DNA of 12,572 bases from Bacillota bacterium (GCA_023434855.1 JAEYSJ010000342.1:1-12572), one strand, 5' to 3'; shown: positions 1 through 7,255, counted from the first letter of the stretch. The notes: generated by a model from the sequence alone, not told the origin. Numbers and translations: made by a program.

Positions 1-126
1 TAAGATGAGGTCTCTCATAGCATAAGCTAGTAAGGAACCTTGAAGATGACAAGGTAGATAGGCCAGGTGTGTAAGTGGCGTAATCCATTAAGCTGACTGG
101 TACTAATATTCCGAGGACTTGACTTA
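1..126 (+). rRNA. 23S ribosomal RNA, 3' end (partial)
   Basis: The window opens inside the 3' terminal part of a 23S rRNA gene. The stretch ending in the bacterial 23S signature CTGACTGGTACTAAT followed by CCGAGGACTTGAC (about 94-124) is recognisable. The exact 3' end is uncertain by a few bases. The following ~90 nt (127-217) are a 23S-5S spacer with short inverted repeats, such as GAATAT/ATATTC near 181-202, probably used for processing. Confidence 0.93.
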
Positions 127-216
127 AAAGCGGACGAAAAAACCAATTAATGCGCAACTTTCTTCTGTGAAGTTTTCAGGGAATATACTCTAGTAGATAT
201 TCACCTGAACTAAATA

Positions 217-332
<116 letters not shown>

Positions 333-338
333 TTATAC

Positions 339-370
339 AAAACACTCACTTCAGTGAGTGTTTTTGTTTT
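339..370 (+). terminator. Rho-independent terminator of the rRNA operon
   Basis: AACACTCACT (341-350) pairs with AGTGAGTGTT (353-362) with a TTCA tetraloop, extended by A-T pairs, and is followed by a T-rich tail (TTTTTGTTTT). It lies 9 nt after the 5S 3' end. Confidence 0.9.
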
Positions 371-391
371 ATCTAAATAGTGCCACTAGAC

Positions 392-591
392 AGGAGCCCG
401 CCGAGAGTGCTCCAGATGCGAGGCGGAACGAGAACGTGACCGGAATCGTACTGGAAGTCCGCACAGTGAAGAGAGGCATCTGCTGAGACGGAGGAAAACC
501 TCTTTAGAGGTATACTTACTACGAGAGCGCACGGTTGGAGGAAGCGCTCGCAGTGACAACGAAGCAGATGGGGTGCTATCGGCGGGCTCCT
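392..591 (+). ncRNA. 200-nt structured noncoding RNA (raiA-motif candidate)
   Basis: AGGAGCCCGCCGA (392-404) is perfectly complementary to TCGGCGGGCTCCT (579-591), giving a 13-bp GC-rich terminal helix around exactly 200 nt. Internal complementary pairs are GCGGA/TCCGC (423-427 with 458-462), CATCTGCT/AGCAGATG (477-484 with 563-570), GAGCGC/GCGCTC (525-530 with 544-549) and a small CCTC/GAGG hairpin with a TTTA loop (499-510). No reading frame with a ribosome binding site was found. It sits between two 5S-type terminators and abuts a 5S remnant, so the RNA is probably made by readthrough from the rRNA operon or from a weak promoter in the 350-380 region, and ends at the 665-693 terminator. 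Size and multi-helix layout fit the raiA-motif RNA of Bacillota and Actinomycetota, whose gene usually lies between raiA and comFC and which affects sporulation. That assignment is from memory of the class, not an alignment. A 200-bp MITE is the alternative, but no flanking target duplication was seen. Confidence 0.72.
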
Positions 592-592
592 T

Positions 593-662
593 GTAGTTAA
601 GCCCTTAAACGCCGCAGTACTTGGTTGGAAACGGCCTGGAAGGATAGGTAGTTGCCGGTTGA
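593..662 (+). pseudogene. 5'-truncated second 5S rRNA remnant
   Basis: The stretch starting GTAGTTAAGCCC at 593 matches 265-332 of the complete 5S gene, including ACTTGG.TGGAAACGGCCTGG and TAGTTGC.GGTT. The first ~47 nt of a 5S gene are missing and replaced by the structured RNA element. Without the 5' strand, helix I and helix II cannot form, so it cannot be a working 5S rRNA. Differences from the intact copy (for example CTTAAACGCCGCAG versus ACAAACGTTGAAAG) show that it diverged or came from another 5S copy. Confidence 0.88.
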
Positions 663-664
663 TG

Positions 665-693
665 AAAGCACTCACTTAAGTGGGTGCTTTTTT
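665..693 (+). terminator. Rho-independent terminator after the 5S remnant
   Basis: AAAGCACTCACTT (665-677) pairs with AAGTGGGTGCTTT (678-690), with one G-T pair, followed by T residues. The core resembles the first 5S terminator (CACTCACTT), so it belongs to the duplicated 5S end. It would end transcripts of the structured RNA. Confidence 0.88.
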
Positions 694-696
694 AAT

Positions 697-860
697 TGTC
701 ATTGCGAGACTTCCATGCTGCAAAGCCGCACTATCAAATGTATGAAAGTTCCAGAGATTGCTTCACTCCGCTATGCGCAGCCGCACATTGAAATGGAATA
801 ATTGTCAGCAATTGCTATGAACAAAAAGTCAAACCTACGATCCCAGAACGCGCAATGACA
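697..860. repeat. REP/MITE-like inverted repeat unit A
   Basis: TGTCATTGCG (697-706) is the exact inverse of CGCAATGACA (851-860). An internal GATTGCTTC lies at 756-764. This wording is typical of dispersed non-coding repeats in low-GC anaerobe genomes. No ORF of note lies inside. Confidence 0.65.
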
Positions 861-868
861 TCTAGGTC

Positions 869-1089
869 TGTCATCGCGACGTTCTGAATTCACCGTTGAA
901 TCAATCGTCCCATAAATAGTGCAATAATTTTCGCCGTTTCATTGTACGGGGAGTCATAGCCGACGTGGCGATCCCGTGCTTTAAGGCAGTAGACTATCAG
1001 GGTAGGGAGGTACGATGAAGCAATCCCCCGACTATTACCGAAAGGCTAGGCGATTGCTTCGCTCCACATGTGTTACGTTCGCAATGACA
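869..1089. repeat. REP/MITE-like inverted repeat unit B
   Basis: TGTCATCGCG (869-878) is inverse to CGCAATGACA (1080-1089) with one mismatch. Inside, GAAGCAATC (1017-1025) and GATTGCTTC (1052-1060) form a perfect 9-bp stem. It is tandem to unit A, 8 nt apart, and shares its ends and the GATTGCTTC core. It looks non-coding. Confidence 0.65.
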
Positions 1090-1094
1090 TATTA

Positions 1095-1122
1095 GGCGGT
1101 ATTTTTATATGGAAATACCGCC
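1095..1122. other. Strong isolated hairpin next to the repeats
   Basis: GGCGGTATTT (1095-1104) pairs perfectly with AAATACCGCC (1113-1122) around an 8-nt loop. There is no T tract on either strand, so it is not a standard terminator. Its left arm carries a Shine-Dalgarno-like AGGCGG 9 nt before the ATG at 1109, which would be hidden if the hairpin formed in RNA. Confidence 0.6.
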
Positions 1123-1339
1123 CAAATGGAGACCTTCAAGAGTGCTTCGATGACGTTCTGAGATCGATTTGCTAACACAGGCTGATTGGTCACAAGTGGT
1201 AATTGCGCTAATTGTACGGACGAGCGACGAGTATGTAGTATTAGAAAGGACTTTGGGAGCAATGTGTAGTATATCTGAAGATAGAGACGCAAAAGTATTT
1301 ATAATAGGATATTCTGAGAAACCCACAATAATATTGTAG
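1109..1339 (+). pseudogene. Possible small gene interrupted by an in-frame TGA
   Basis: An ATG at 1109, 9 nt after AGGCGG, reads 14 codons to a TGA at 1151-1153. The same frame then stays open for 61 codons to TAG at 1337. The downstream translation is protein-like, with segments such as LLTQADWSQVVIALIVRTSD and ISEDRDAKVFIIGYSEKP, whereas the opposite-strand reading is Ser/Thr-rich and looks like a shadow. It may be a decayed gene of about 76 residues with a single nonsense change. Third-position base use is AT-rich compared with downstream genes. No family is recognised. The open stretch is short enough to be chance. Confidence 0.33.
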
Positions 1340-1361
1340 ATATTAATAGGAGAGAAAGAAA

Positions 1362-2549
1362 ATGAGCACGAATATCAAGCTGTTGGTTGAAAAGCAGTAT
1401 GAAGAGGTTGTTGCTCTGCGACGGTACTTTCATACATATCCCGAAGTAAGCGGTCAGGAGTGTAATACACAGCGAAAAATCCTGGAGGAACTGGTCGCTT
1501 TGGGATTAAATCCGCATAAGGCTGCCGGAACTGGAGTGGTGGCGGAAATTAAAGGGGGTTATCCTGGTAAAACGGTAGCGCTCCGGGCCGATATGGATGC
1601 ATTATTATTGCAGGACGAATGTGCGCAGCCATACCGCTCTCAGAATATCGGTGTATGCCATGCTTGCGGTCATGATGGTCATATAGCAATGCTATTAGGA
1701 GCTGCGAAAGTGTTATATGCTCTGAGGAAGCACCTGTCCGGCAATGTTCGGTTGTTGTTTCAACCCAGTGAAGAGACTTTTACAGGCGGGGCATGTGATC
1801 TGATTGCCGAAGGGGAGTTAGCGGGCGTGGAGACAATTGTCGGGGCTCATTTATGGCAATCGCTTCCATTCGGTAAAATTGGCATATCCTACGGCAGGAT
1901 GATGGCTGCACCTGATGAATTTTCTATTACAATTCAAGGGCACGGCGGGCATGCTTCAATGCCGCAACAAACGGTTGATCCAATTATGACTGGCGTTGAA
2001 GTTGTACAGGCACTTAATACCATTATCTGTCGCAACATTGACCCATTGGAGCCCGCCTTATTGTCAATCGGTTGCTTTAAAGCGGGAGAGGTATATAACA
2101 TTATTCCGGATACGGCAGTTATTAAAGGAACAGTGCGCTCTTTTGAAGAACAGGTTCGGCAACAGATTTTTTACAACATTGAGCGTAAGGTCCAGGGAAT
2201 ATGTGCTGCTGCTGGCGCCGAGTACAACATCATTAAAAAAATCGGTTACGGGCCGGTAATTAATGATCCGGCGGTGACGGCTGTAGTTGCCCAGGCGGGC
2301 TGTGCTACACTAGGTGAGGATTGTCTGCTGGAAATTAAGCCAGTCATGGGCGGCGAAGATTTTTCCTGCTATCAGGAGAAAATTCCTGGTGCCTTTTTCT
2401 TTGTAGGTATCGGCGATACGGACAAGGGAATCTATCCTAACCACCATCCCAAATTTGATATGAATGAACAGGCCCTGGCATATGGAATGGAAGTAATGGT
2501 TCGTGCTGCAATTAATATTTTGGAAGGTTTCGCAACAAGCAGTAAATAA
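1362..2549 (+). CDS. M20-family metal-dependent amidohydrolase
   Basis: A cytoplasmic 395-residue enzyme of the M20 peptidase/amidohydrolase family (hippurate hydrolase, IAA-amino acid hydrolase, N-acetyl-diaminopimelate deacetylase type). It would hydrolyse an N-acyl amino acid to carboxylate plus amino acid. Visible motifs: HTYPEVSGQE (24-33), ALRADMDALL (73-82), CHACGHDGH (99-107), with Cys102 and His104 as expected metal ligands, PSEE with Glu137/Glu138, GAHLW with His163, the GHGGHAS lid-domain motif (193-199), MGGEDF (329-334) and the C-terminal NHHP (360-363) supplying the last His. Length is normal for the family. The ATG at 1362 is supported by AGGAGAG at 1348-1354. A TATAAT at 1300-1305 could be its -10, but no convincing -35 is seen. 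It has its own terminator and so is probably monocistronic. The exact substrate cannot be told from sequence; a DapL-pathway deacetylase role would need neighbouring dap genes, which are absent here. Confidence 0.93.
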   Translation: MSTNIKLLVEKQYEEVVALRRYFHTYPEVSGQECNTQRKILEELVALGLNPHKAAGTGVVAEIKGGYPGKTVALRADMDALLLQDECAQPYRSQNIGVCHACGHDGHIAMLLGAAKVLYALRKHLSGNVRLLFQPSEETFTGGACDLIAEGELAGVETIVGAHLWQSLPFGKIGISYGRMMAAPDEFSITIQGHGGHASMPQQTVDPIMTGVEVVQALNTIICRNIDPLEPALLSIGCFKAGEVYNIIPDTAVIKGTVRSFEEQVRQQIFYNIERKVQGICAAAGAEYNIIKKIGYGPVINDPAVTAVVAQAGCATLGEDCLLEIKPVMGGEDFSCYQEKIPGAFFFVGIGDTDKGIYPNHHPKFDMNEQALAYGMEVMVRAAINILEGFATSSK

Positions 2550-2566
2550 AATTGCAAAAATGTTTG

Positions 2567-2600
2567 CACCACCGGATTTTACCGGTGGTGTATTTTTTTT
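2567..2600 (+). terminator. Rho-independent terminator after the amidohydrolase
   Basis: CACCACCGG (2567-2575) pairs with CCGGTGGTG (2582-2590) around ATTTTA, followed by TATTTTTTTT. It starts 17 nt after the stop codon. Confidence 0.93.
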
Positions 2601-2707
2601 CTTAATTCTTCGCTGTTTGAAAACGGAACGTTTTTCTTAGCCATTTATCATATGTACATGCTATTTCTCATATATGTTATTGTTGGCAATTCATAGGAGA
2701 AGAAGGG

Positions 2708-3970
2708 ATGAGCGTGTGCTTGTTGAGGAAGGCGGTTTGTGTCGTTATATCGTTTCTGACTATAATGGTAACTGTTCAAGCACAGGCGCAGCCAGGCGCA
2801 GATTTGACACGTTTAGTGGTAAACCTGCCAAGCCGGACAATTGATCTGTATGTGAATAACATGGTGGTGAAAGAGTATCCTGTCGCTATTGGCAAGCCTT
2901 CCACGCCAACGCCGCTAGGTGACTTTAATATTATTGACAAGGAAATAGATCCTTGGTGGTTTCCGCCCGGACGGGGATATTCCGTTCCTTCAGGTCCAGC
3001 CAATCCCCTGGGTTACAGATGGATGGGATTCTCCGGCAATTATGGCATTCATGGTACCAATGCCCCTTGGTCTATTGGTTTGGCTGTATCTAATGGCTGT
3101 ATTCGTATGTATGAAGAAGATGTGGAAGAATTATTTGCACTCGTGCCTGATAACACACCACTAAGCATTACTTATGAAAGGATAAAGGTACAAATAAACA
3201 GTCAAGGCGATGCATCAATTGGTATATATCCTGATATTTACGGCTATAAGGGGATAAGCCTGCAGGAGATAAAAGCCAAACTGACTGCGTTAGGATTGGG
3301 TGGTTTTCTTAGTGATGAGTATTTACAGCAGTTGATGAGAAATAAAACCGGCCGCCAGGTTGTTTTTGCCAAACTGCATAGTATTAAAGTAAATGATAAA
3401 TTACTAGCCGAGCAAGTGGTGTCTGTAGATAGTGTAATGTATGTGCCTATACAGGCAGTGGCAGCTGAACTGGGCGCTATCGTTAGCTGGGATGAAAAAA
3501 GTCACCAAGTGCATTGGAAAAAACAAGCCGTTCCAGGGGTGATAAAGGATGGAATTATATATGTTAGCCCTCAGGATTTGCAGGGGTTATTTGGGGGAAA
3601 GCAAAAGTGGGATGAGAAACAGAACTGCTTAATAATGAAAACCCCCGCTATTTTATTTGAAGGAAAAGAAACCGTCAACAGTGTCCATGTGGCGAATGGC
3701 AGTCAGGTCGTGCCGGCGTTGGCGCTAGCCCAAATTCTTCAGCAAAAAGTGACCTGGGATAAAAAACGTCAGGAACTCAGGTCCGGCTGCAAAAAAATAC
3801 CTGTACAGGTAATTGATGACGAGCCTTATATTAATGTACAAAATATTCGCGAATATTTTAATGCTGCTGTCTTATGGAATGATGAGGAACAGGTCCTGCA
3901 GTTGACCTATCCGGCTAACGCCTATGATTATTCAATGTATATTGACCAGATGGCCGACTTTGTTGATTAA
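2708..3970 (+). CDS. Secreted L,D-transpeptidase (YkuD) with CAN repeats
   Basis: A 420-residue exported peptidoglycan cross-linking enzyme. Residues 1-28 form a signal peptide (basic start, hydrophobic 10-22, AQAQ end). The YkuD catalytic domain covers about 33-157: HGTN (115-118) and SNGCIRM (128-134) supply the catalytic His115, Cys131 and Arg133 of the L,D-transpeptidase family. The C-terminal half (about 224-400) contains copper-amine-oxidase-N-like (CAN) units, with four W-[DN]-x-x hairpin signatures at 261, 301, 350 and 390. Such units usually act as wall- or surface-binding stalks and bind no copper. The ATG is supported by AGGAGA at 2695-2700, 7 nt upstream. It lies 126 nt before a second CAN-bearing exported glycosidase, suggesting a shared role in wall or spore-cortex remodelling. 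The name is firm for the catalytic domain; the spore role is inference. Confidence 0.93.
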   Translation: MSVCLLRKAVCVVISFLTIMVTVQAQAQPGADLTRLVVNLPSRTIDLYVNNMVVKEYPVAIGKPSTPTPLGDFNIIDKEIDPWWFPPGRGYSVPSGPANPLGYRWMGFSGNYGIHGTNAPWSIGLAVSNGCIRMYEEDVEELFALVPDNTPLSITYERIKVQINSQGDASIGIYPDIYGYKGISLQEIKAKLTALGLGGFLSDEYLQQLMRNKTGRQVVFAKLHSIKVNDKLLAEQVVSVDSVMYVPIQAVAAELGAIVSWDEKSHQVHWKKQAVPGVIKDGIIYVSPQDLQGLFGGKQKWDEKQNCLIMKTPAILFEGKETVNSVHVANGSQVVPALALAQILQQKVTWDKKRQELRSGCKKIPVQVIDDEPYINVQNIREYFNAAVLWNDEEQVLQLTYPANAYDYSMYIDQMADFVD

Positions 3971-4044
3971 TTGGTTCTCTTACTTTTTGGCGTGGGTATA
4001 GCCGTCATCAAGCAGGAAATTACATAGAACTTAGCGAATGTTAG

Positions 4045-4069
4045 TGCAGTTATAGAACGTAAAACTGCA
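4045..4069. other. Short hairpin upstream of the GH18 gene
   Basis: TGCAGTT (4045-4051) pairs with AACTGCA (4063-4069). There is no T tract, so it is not a terminator. It could be an operator or mRNA stem in the 126-nt gap between the transpeptidase and glycosidase genes. No clear sigma-A promoter was found in this gap. Confidence 0.35.
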
Positions 4070-4096
4070 AAATTCTACAAAAAGGGGCTTGCATTA

Positions 4097-5614
4097 ATGA
4101 GAAAACAAGCTACGCATTTCTTACTGGCAATATGCATAATACTAACCGGCAACCTATTCTTTGCTACTGGACTTGCTGCGGAAAAAGAACAGTCAGATGT
4201 CAGGGAAAGCAGAATGATTATTGTAAAAAATAAAGCCGGAGATATTAAAACAGGGACGCTGGCCTTTGTCAGCCGTTCAGAGATCCTCGTGCCGGTTGAT
4301 GTAGTGAAAAAGTATCTGAATAACGATATTATGTTTGATAATGAAGACAAAAGAGTATATGTGGATATCGATAAACCGGATTTCAAACTGGAAACAGCAG
4401 AACTTGACGAGCTGCTGCAGGATGGTGTATTGCTGAATTTTCTTACTACATGCATTAATGGAACTTATTACATAAATATGAAAAACATTGAGAAAATCTT
4501 TAATGTCAAAATGCAGATCGATGCCAAGGCCCTCACGATGGACCAGGTGGGCAAACCCACTATGGATACCCGGGGCAAACGACTGAACAAGGTACGGGAA
4601 AAGTGGGTGCCGGCCGGCAAGATAAACCTGGTATGGGATTGCATTCAGGATTCTTCGCCTGACTTGGCCAAAGAAGACACTGTTGAAGGTTTACAGGTAA
4701 TTTCTCCTACCTGGTTTTCTATTGGTAACTCAGATGGGTTAGTTTTTAGCAAGGCTGACAGTAAATATGTCGATGATGCTCACCGTAAGGGATATAAGGT
4801 GTGGGCGCTTGTTAACAACAGTTTTAACAAGGATTTAACACGTGGTTTCTTAATTAATGAGGATGCACAGGATAAGGCAATCAGGCAACTGTTGGTGTAT
4901 TCGTCAGCGTATAATCTGGATGGTATAAATATTGATTTTGAAAACATTTATGATGAAGACAGGGACCGGTTGACCGCCTTTGTCGGCCGTCTTGCCTGCG
5001 CGCTGAAACAGCAGAATATTATTGTGTCTATGGACGTAACAGTGCCCAGCAATGTATCTTTTTGGTCAAAGTGTTATGACCGGGCCAAGCTGGCCGAATT
5101 ACTGGATTATGTTATGGTCATGACCTATGACGAACATTGGTCGAAAAGCCCGGAAAGCGGTTCAGTCGCCTCATTTGGCTGGGTAAAATCAGGTCTGGAG
5201 AAGACGTTGGCCAAAGTCCCCAGAGAAAAATTGCTGCTTGGTCTGCCTTTTTATACCCGGGAATGGGAAGAAACAGCAACAGAGTACGGAACTGTCAGGG
5301 TAAAAGCCAAAACTATGTCCATGGCGGCGATTGAAGAGACTGTGCGGCAGAATAATCTTGATGTTACTTGGCTGGAAGACAAGGGACAATATTATACAGA
5401 ATATACTGTCGGTGATAAGCGGTACCGCATCTGGATTGAGGATGAAAGATCTATTGCCCTTAAAGCCGGCCTGGTAGATAAGTATAACCTTGCCGGTACG
5501 GCTGCCTGGCGCAAGGGATTCGAGAGAAAAGAAATATGGAGTATCTTAAATACTGTGTTGCAAAACAAGGCCAGCGAGGATAGTTTAAATGCGAAGGCTG
5601 CCTGGGCAAATTAG
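4097..5614 (+). CDS. Secreted GH18-family glycosidase with N-terminal CAN domain
   Basis: A 505-residue exported glycoside hydrolase of family 18, like the spore-cortex-lytic YaaH/YdhD group rather than true chitinases. A signal peptide spans 1-28 (hydrophobic LLAICIILTGNLFFATGLAA). A CAN-like stalk domain lies around 38-145 (LVPVDVVKKYL; FDNEDKRVYVDID). The TIM-barrel is about 175-490, with the GH18 signature LDGINIDFE (274-282); Glu282 is the expected acid catalyst. Later barrel motifs are MTYDEHW (342-348), GLPFYTREW (382-390) and AAWRKGFE (469-476). It probably cleaves beta-1,4 bonds of peptidoglycan glycan, with N-acetylglucosamine assistance. The ATG follows AAAGGGG (4081-4087) by 9 nt. 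Threonine synthase follows after 39 nt with no visible terminator, so they may be cotranscribed. A hairpin TGCAGTT/AACTGCA (4045-4069) precedes the gene. Confidence 0.9.
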   Translation: MRKQATHFLLAICIILTGNLFFATGLAAEKEQSDVRESRMIIVKNKAGDIKTGTLAFVSRSEILVPVDVVKKYLNNDIMFDNEDKRVYVDIDKPDFKLETAELDELLQDGVLLNFLTTCINGTYYINMKNIEKIFNVKMQIDAKALTMDQVGKPTMDTRGKRLNKVREKWVPAGKINLVWDCIQDSSPDLAKEDTVEGLQVISPTWFSIGNSDGLVFSKADSKYVDDAHRKGYKVWALVNNSFNKDLTRGFLINEDAQDKAIRQLLVYSSAYNLDGINIDFENIYDEDRDRLTAFVGRLACALKQQNIIVSMDVTVPSNVSFWSKCYDRAKLAELLDYVMVMTYDEHWSKSPESGSVASFGWVKSGLEKTLAKVPREKLLLGLPFYTREWEETATEYGTVRVKAKTMSMAAIEETVRQNNLDVTWLEDKGQYYTEYTVGDKRYRIWIEDERSIALKAGLVDKYNLAGTAAWRKGFERKEIWSILNTVLQNKASEDSLNAKAAWAN

Positions 5615-5653
5615 GATGATCATTAGGAAGGCCGACTGAGAGGAGTCTCTTCC

Positions 5654-6919
5654 ATGAGTTATGTAACTAACTTGAAATGTATCAGTTGCGGTGAGGAATA
5701 TCTGCCGGCAGATATAGAATACTATTGCCCCAAGTGCGGTTATCAGGAGGGCATTCTGGATGTTCAATATGATTATCAGGCGGTAGAAAAAGAGTTTAAT
5801 CCTTTAAGCATGGCGAACCGGCAAGAACGTTCAATGTGGCGTTATTTGCCGCTTTTACCAGTAGATGAGCCTAACTACATCCAACATCTGCAGGTAGGCT
5901 GGACTCCACTCTATAACGCACCGCGGCTGGCTGAGGAGTTGGGAGTAGCTGAGTGTTGGATAAAGGATGAGGGACGTAATCCTACCGCTTCCTTTAAGGA
6001 TCGTGCCAGCGCAATTGGCGTAATAAAGTCCCTCGAAAAGAAAGCGACACGCATTACTTGTGCCTCAACCGGCAATGCCGCTTCGTCACTGGCGGGTTTC
6101 GCCGCCGCTGCAGGTCTGCCGGCAACCATTTTTGTACCTGCGCGGGCGCCGGAAGCCAAAGTTGCCCAGCTTTTAATATATGGCGCACAGGTATTTTCAG
6201 TTCAGGGAACTTATGATCAGGCATGGGAACTGTGCATGCAGGCTAGCCGGAGATTTGGCTGGTATAATCGCAACTGTGCCATAAATTCTTATTTAATTGA
6301 AGGCAAGAAAACTGTTTCCCTGGAACTAGCCGAACAGCTGATGGCCATAGCGCCAGACCGTTTTCCGGACTGGGTGGCAGTATCCGTAGGCGACGGTTGT
6401 ACTGTCGCCGGAGTGTGGAAAGGCATGAAGGAAATGCATCACTTAGGCTTTATCCCACGACTGCCCAAAGTGCTGGGGGTGCAGGCTAAGGGTTGTCAGC
6501 CCTTCTTAACTGCATGGCAGCAAAATAAACCATTAAAACCGGTGGAAGCCATAACATTGGCAGACTCAATTGCAGTTGGACATCCCCGTAATTTTCACAA
6601 GGGGCTGCAGGCGGTAAGCGAGTCAGGCGGGGCATTTATTGCGGTTGCTGATGATGATATATTGGCCGCAATGACTACTTTGGCCCGCAAAGCAGCAGTG
6701 TTTGGTGAACCGGCGGGCGTAACCGGCTTGGCAGGGGTAAAACAGGCGGTTGCCGCTGGCATTATTGAGCCTTCGGCCAGCGTGGCTGTCATTGTAACCG
6801 GGAATGGCTTGAAGGATATTCAAAGCGCGATTAAAGCTGCAGGTTCGCCTGTGCCGGTTGAGCCGAACATTACGGCTGTAACGGAGCATGTTATCAAAGA
6901 CAATTTTGCAGTCAAGTGA
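5654..6919 (+). CDS. thrC: Threonine synthase-like PLP enzyme with zinc ribbon
   Basis: A 421-residue cytoplasmic fold-type II PLP enzyme, most likely threonine synthase, converting O-phosphohomoserine to threonine and phosphate. The N-terminus holds a zinc-ribbon-like pair of CxxC motifs (Cys9/Cys12 and Cys25/Cys28), which is common in this ThrC subtype. The PLP lysine is in NPTASFKDRA (Lys115). ASTGNAASS (137-145) is the substrate/PLP ring loop, and SVGDGCT (244-250) is the glycine-rich phosphate-binding loop. VIVTGNGLKD lies near the C-terminus. The ATG is supported by AGGAG at 5641-5645, 8 nt upstream. No hom or thrB is adjacent, so the pathway context is missing and a related PLP lyase or synthase cannot be excluded. 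No terminator with a T tract is visible after the stop. Confidence 0.85.
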   Translation: MSYVTNLKCISCGEEYLPADIEYYCPKCGYQEGILDVQYDYQAVEKEFNPLSMANRQERSMWRYLPLLPVDEPNYIQHLQVGWTPLYNAPRLAEELGVAECWIKDEGRNPTASFKDRASAIGVIKSLEKKATRITCASTGNAASSLAGFAAAAGLPATIFVPARAPEAKVAQLLIYGAQVFSVQGTYDQAWELCMQASRRFGWYNRNCAINSYLIEGKKTVSLELAEQLMAIAPDRFPDWVAVSVGDGCTVAGVWKGMKEMHHLGFIPRLPKVLGVQAKGCQPFLTAWQQNKPLKPVEAITLADSIAVGHPRNFHKGLQAVSESGGAFIAVADDDILAAMTTLARKAAVFGEPAGVTGLAGVKQAVAAGIIEPSASVAVIVTGNGLKDIQSAIKAAGSPVPVEPNITAVTEHVIKDNFAVK

Positions 6920-7020
6920 ATTAAGAATAATAGACAGAAAAGCGCGAAAGAGTATTCCTAAAAAACGCTATAAAAATAAAATTATTGACAAAATATATTA
7001 TAATGTGACCAGGAATGGTA

Positions 7021-7049
7021 TTGTATCTTATATAAATACGTGATAAAAT
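7021..7049 (+). promoter_or_regulatory. Predicted sigma-A promoter for the GGDEF gene
   Basis: TTGTAT (7021-7026), a 17-nt spacer and TAAAAT (7044-7049), preceded by TG at 7041-7042 (extended -10). Transcription would start near 7056 and leave a leader of about 265 nt. Confidence 0.4.
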
Positions 7050-7255
7050 TATCGTATTAAGTGAAAATCATGATAATTTTTTCCCGAATTCGGATGTTTT
7101 ACCTGAAGAGAATTTTATTAGTATTGTCGGCAAGTGCCGGTAATTGCAGCGGTCAGCGAAAGACAACTTGTTTTTTCCCAGTTGTTAATGATTTTTTTCA
7201 CAATTGCTTGAAAATTACAAAAAGAATAATTGATTTAAATTTATTTTCTATTAAG

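Noticed and set aside
392..591. Reading the 200-bp element as a simple MITE with 13-bp terminal inverted repeats.
   Set aside because: No target-site duplication flanks it and there are several internal helices; kept as an alternative only.
373..675. A 100-codon reverse-strand reading frame across the structured RNA and 5S remnant.
   Set aside because: It lies antisense to clear RNA structure and a 5S sequence, has no ribosome binding site, and its translation is low in protein-like features.
1151..1195. Selenocysteine decoding of the TGA in the small reading frame.
   Set aside because: No convincing SECIS-type hairpin follows the TGA at the required distance; nonsense mutation is simpler.
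1095..1361. A T-box leader for the amidohydrolase.
   Set aside because: No TGG.ACC T-box sequence and no terminator/antiterminator pair with a T tract were found.
6985..7004. A perfect TTGACA followed by a perfect TATAAT.
   Set aside because: The spacer is only 8 nt, too short for a sigma-A promoter, so the two hexamers cannot work together.
7100..7180. A possible c-di-GMP or other riboswitch in the GGDEF leader (GCGAAAG and CGGCAAGTGCCG).
   Set aside because: The conserved core of the known c-di-GMP-I riboswitch is not present in order, and only short local hairpins are seen.
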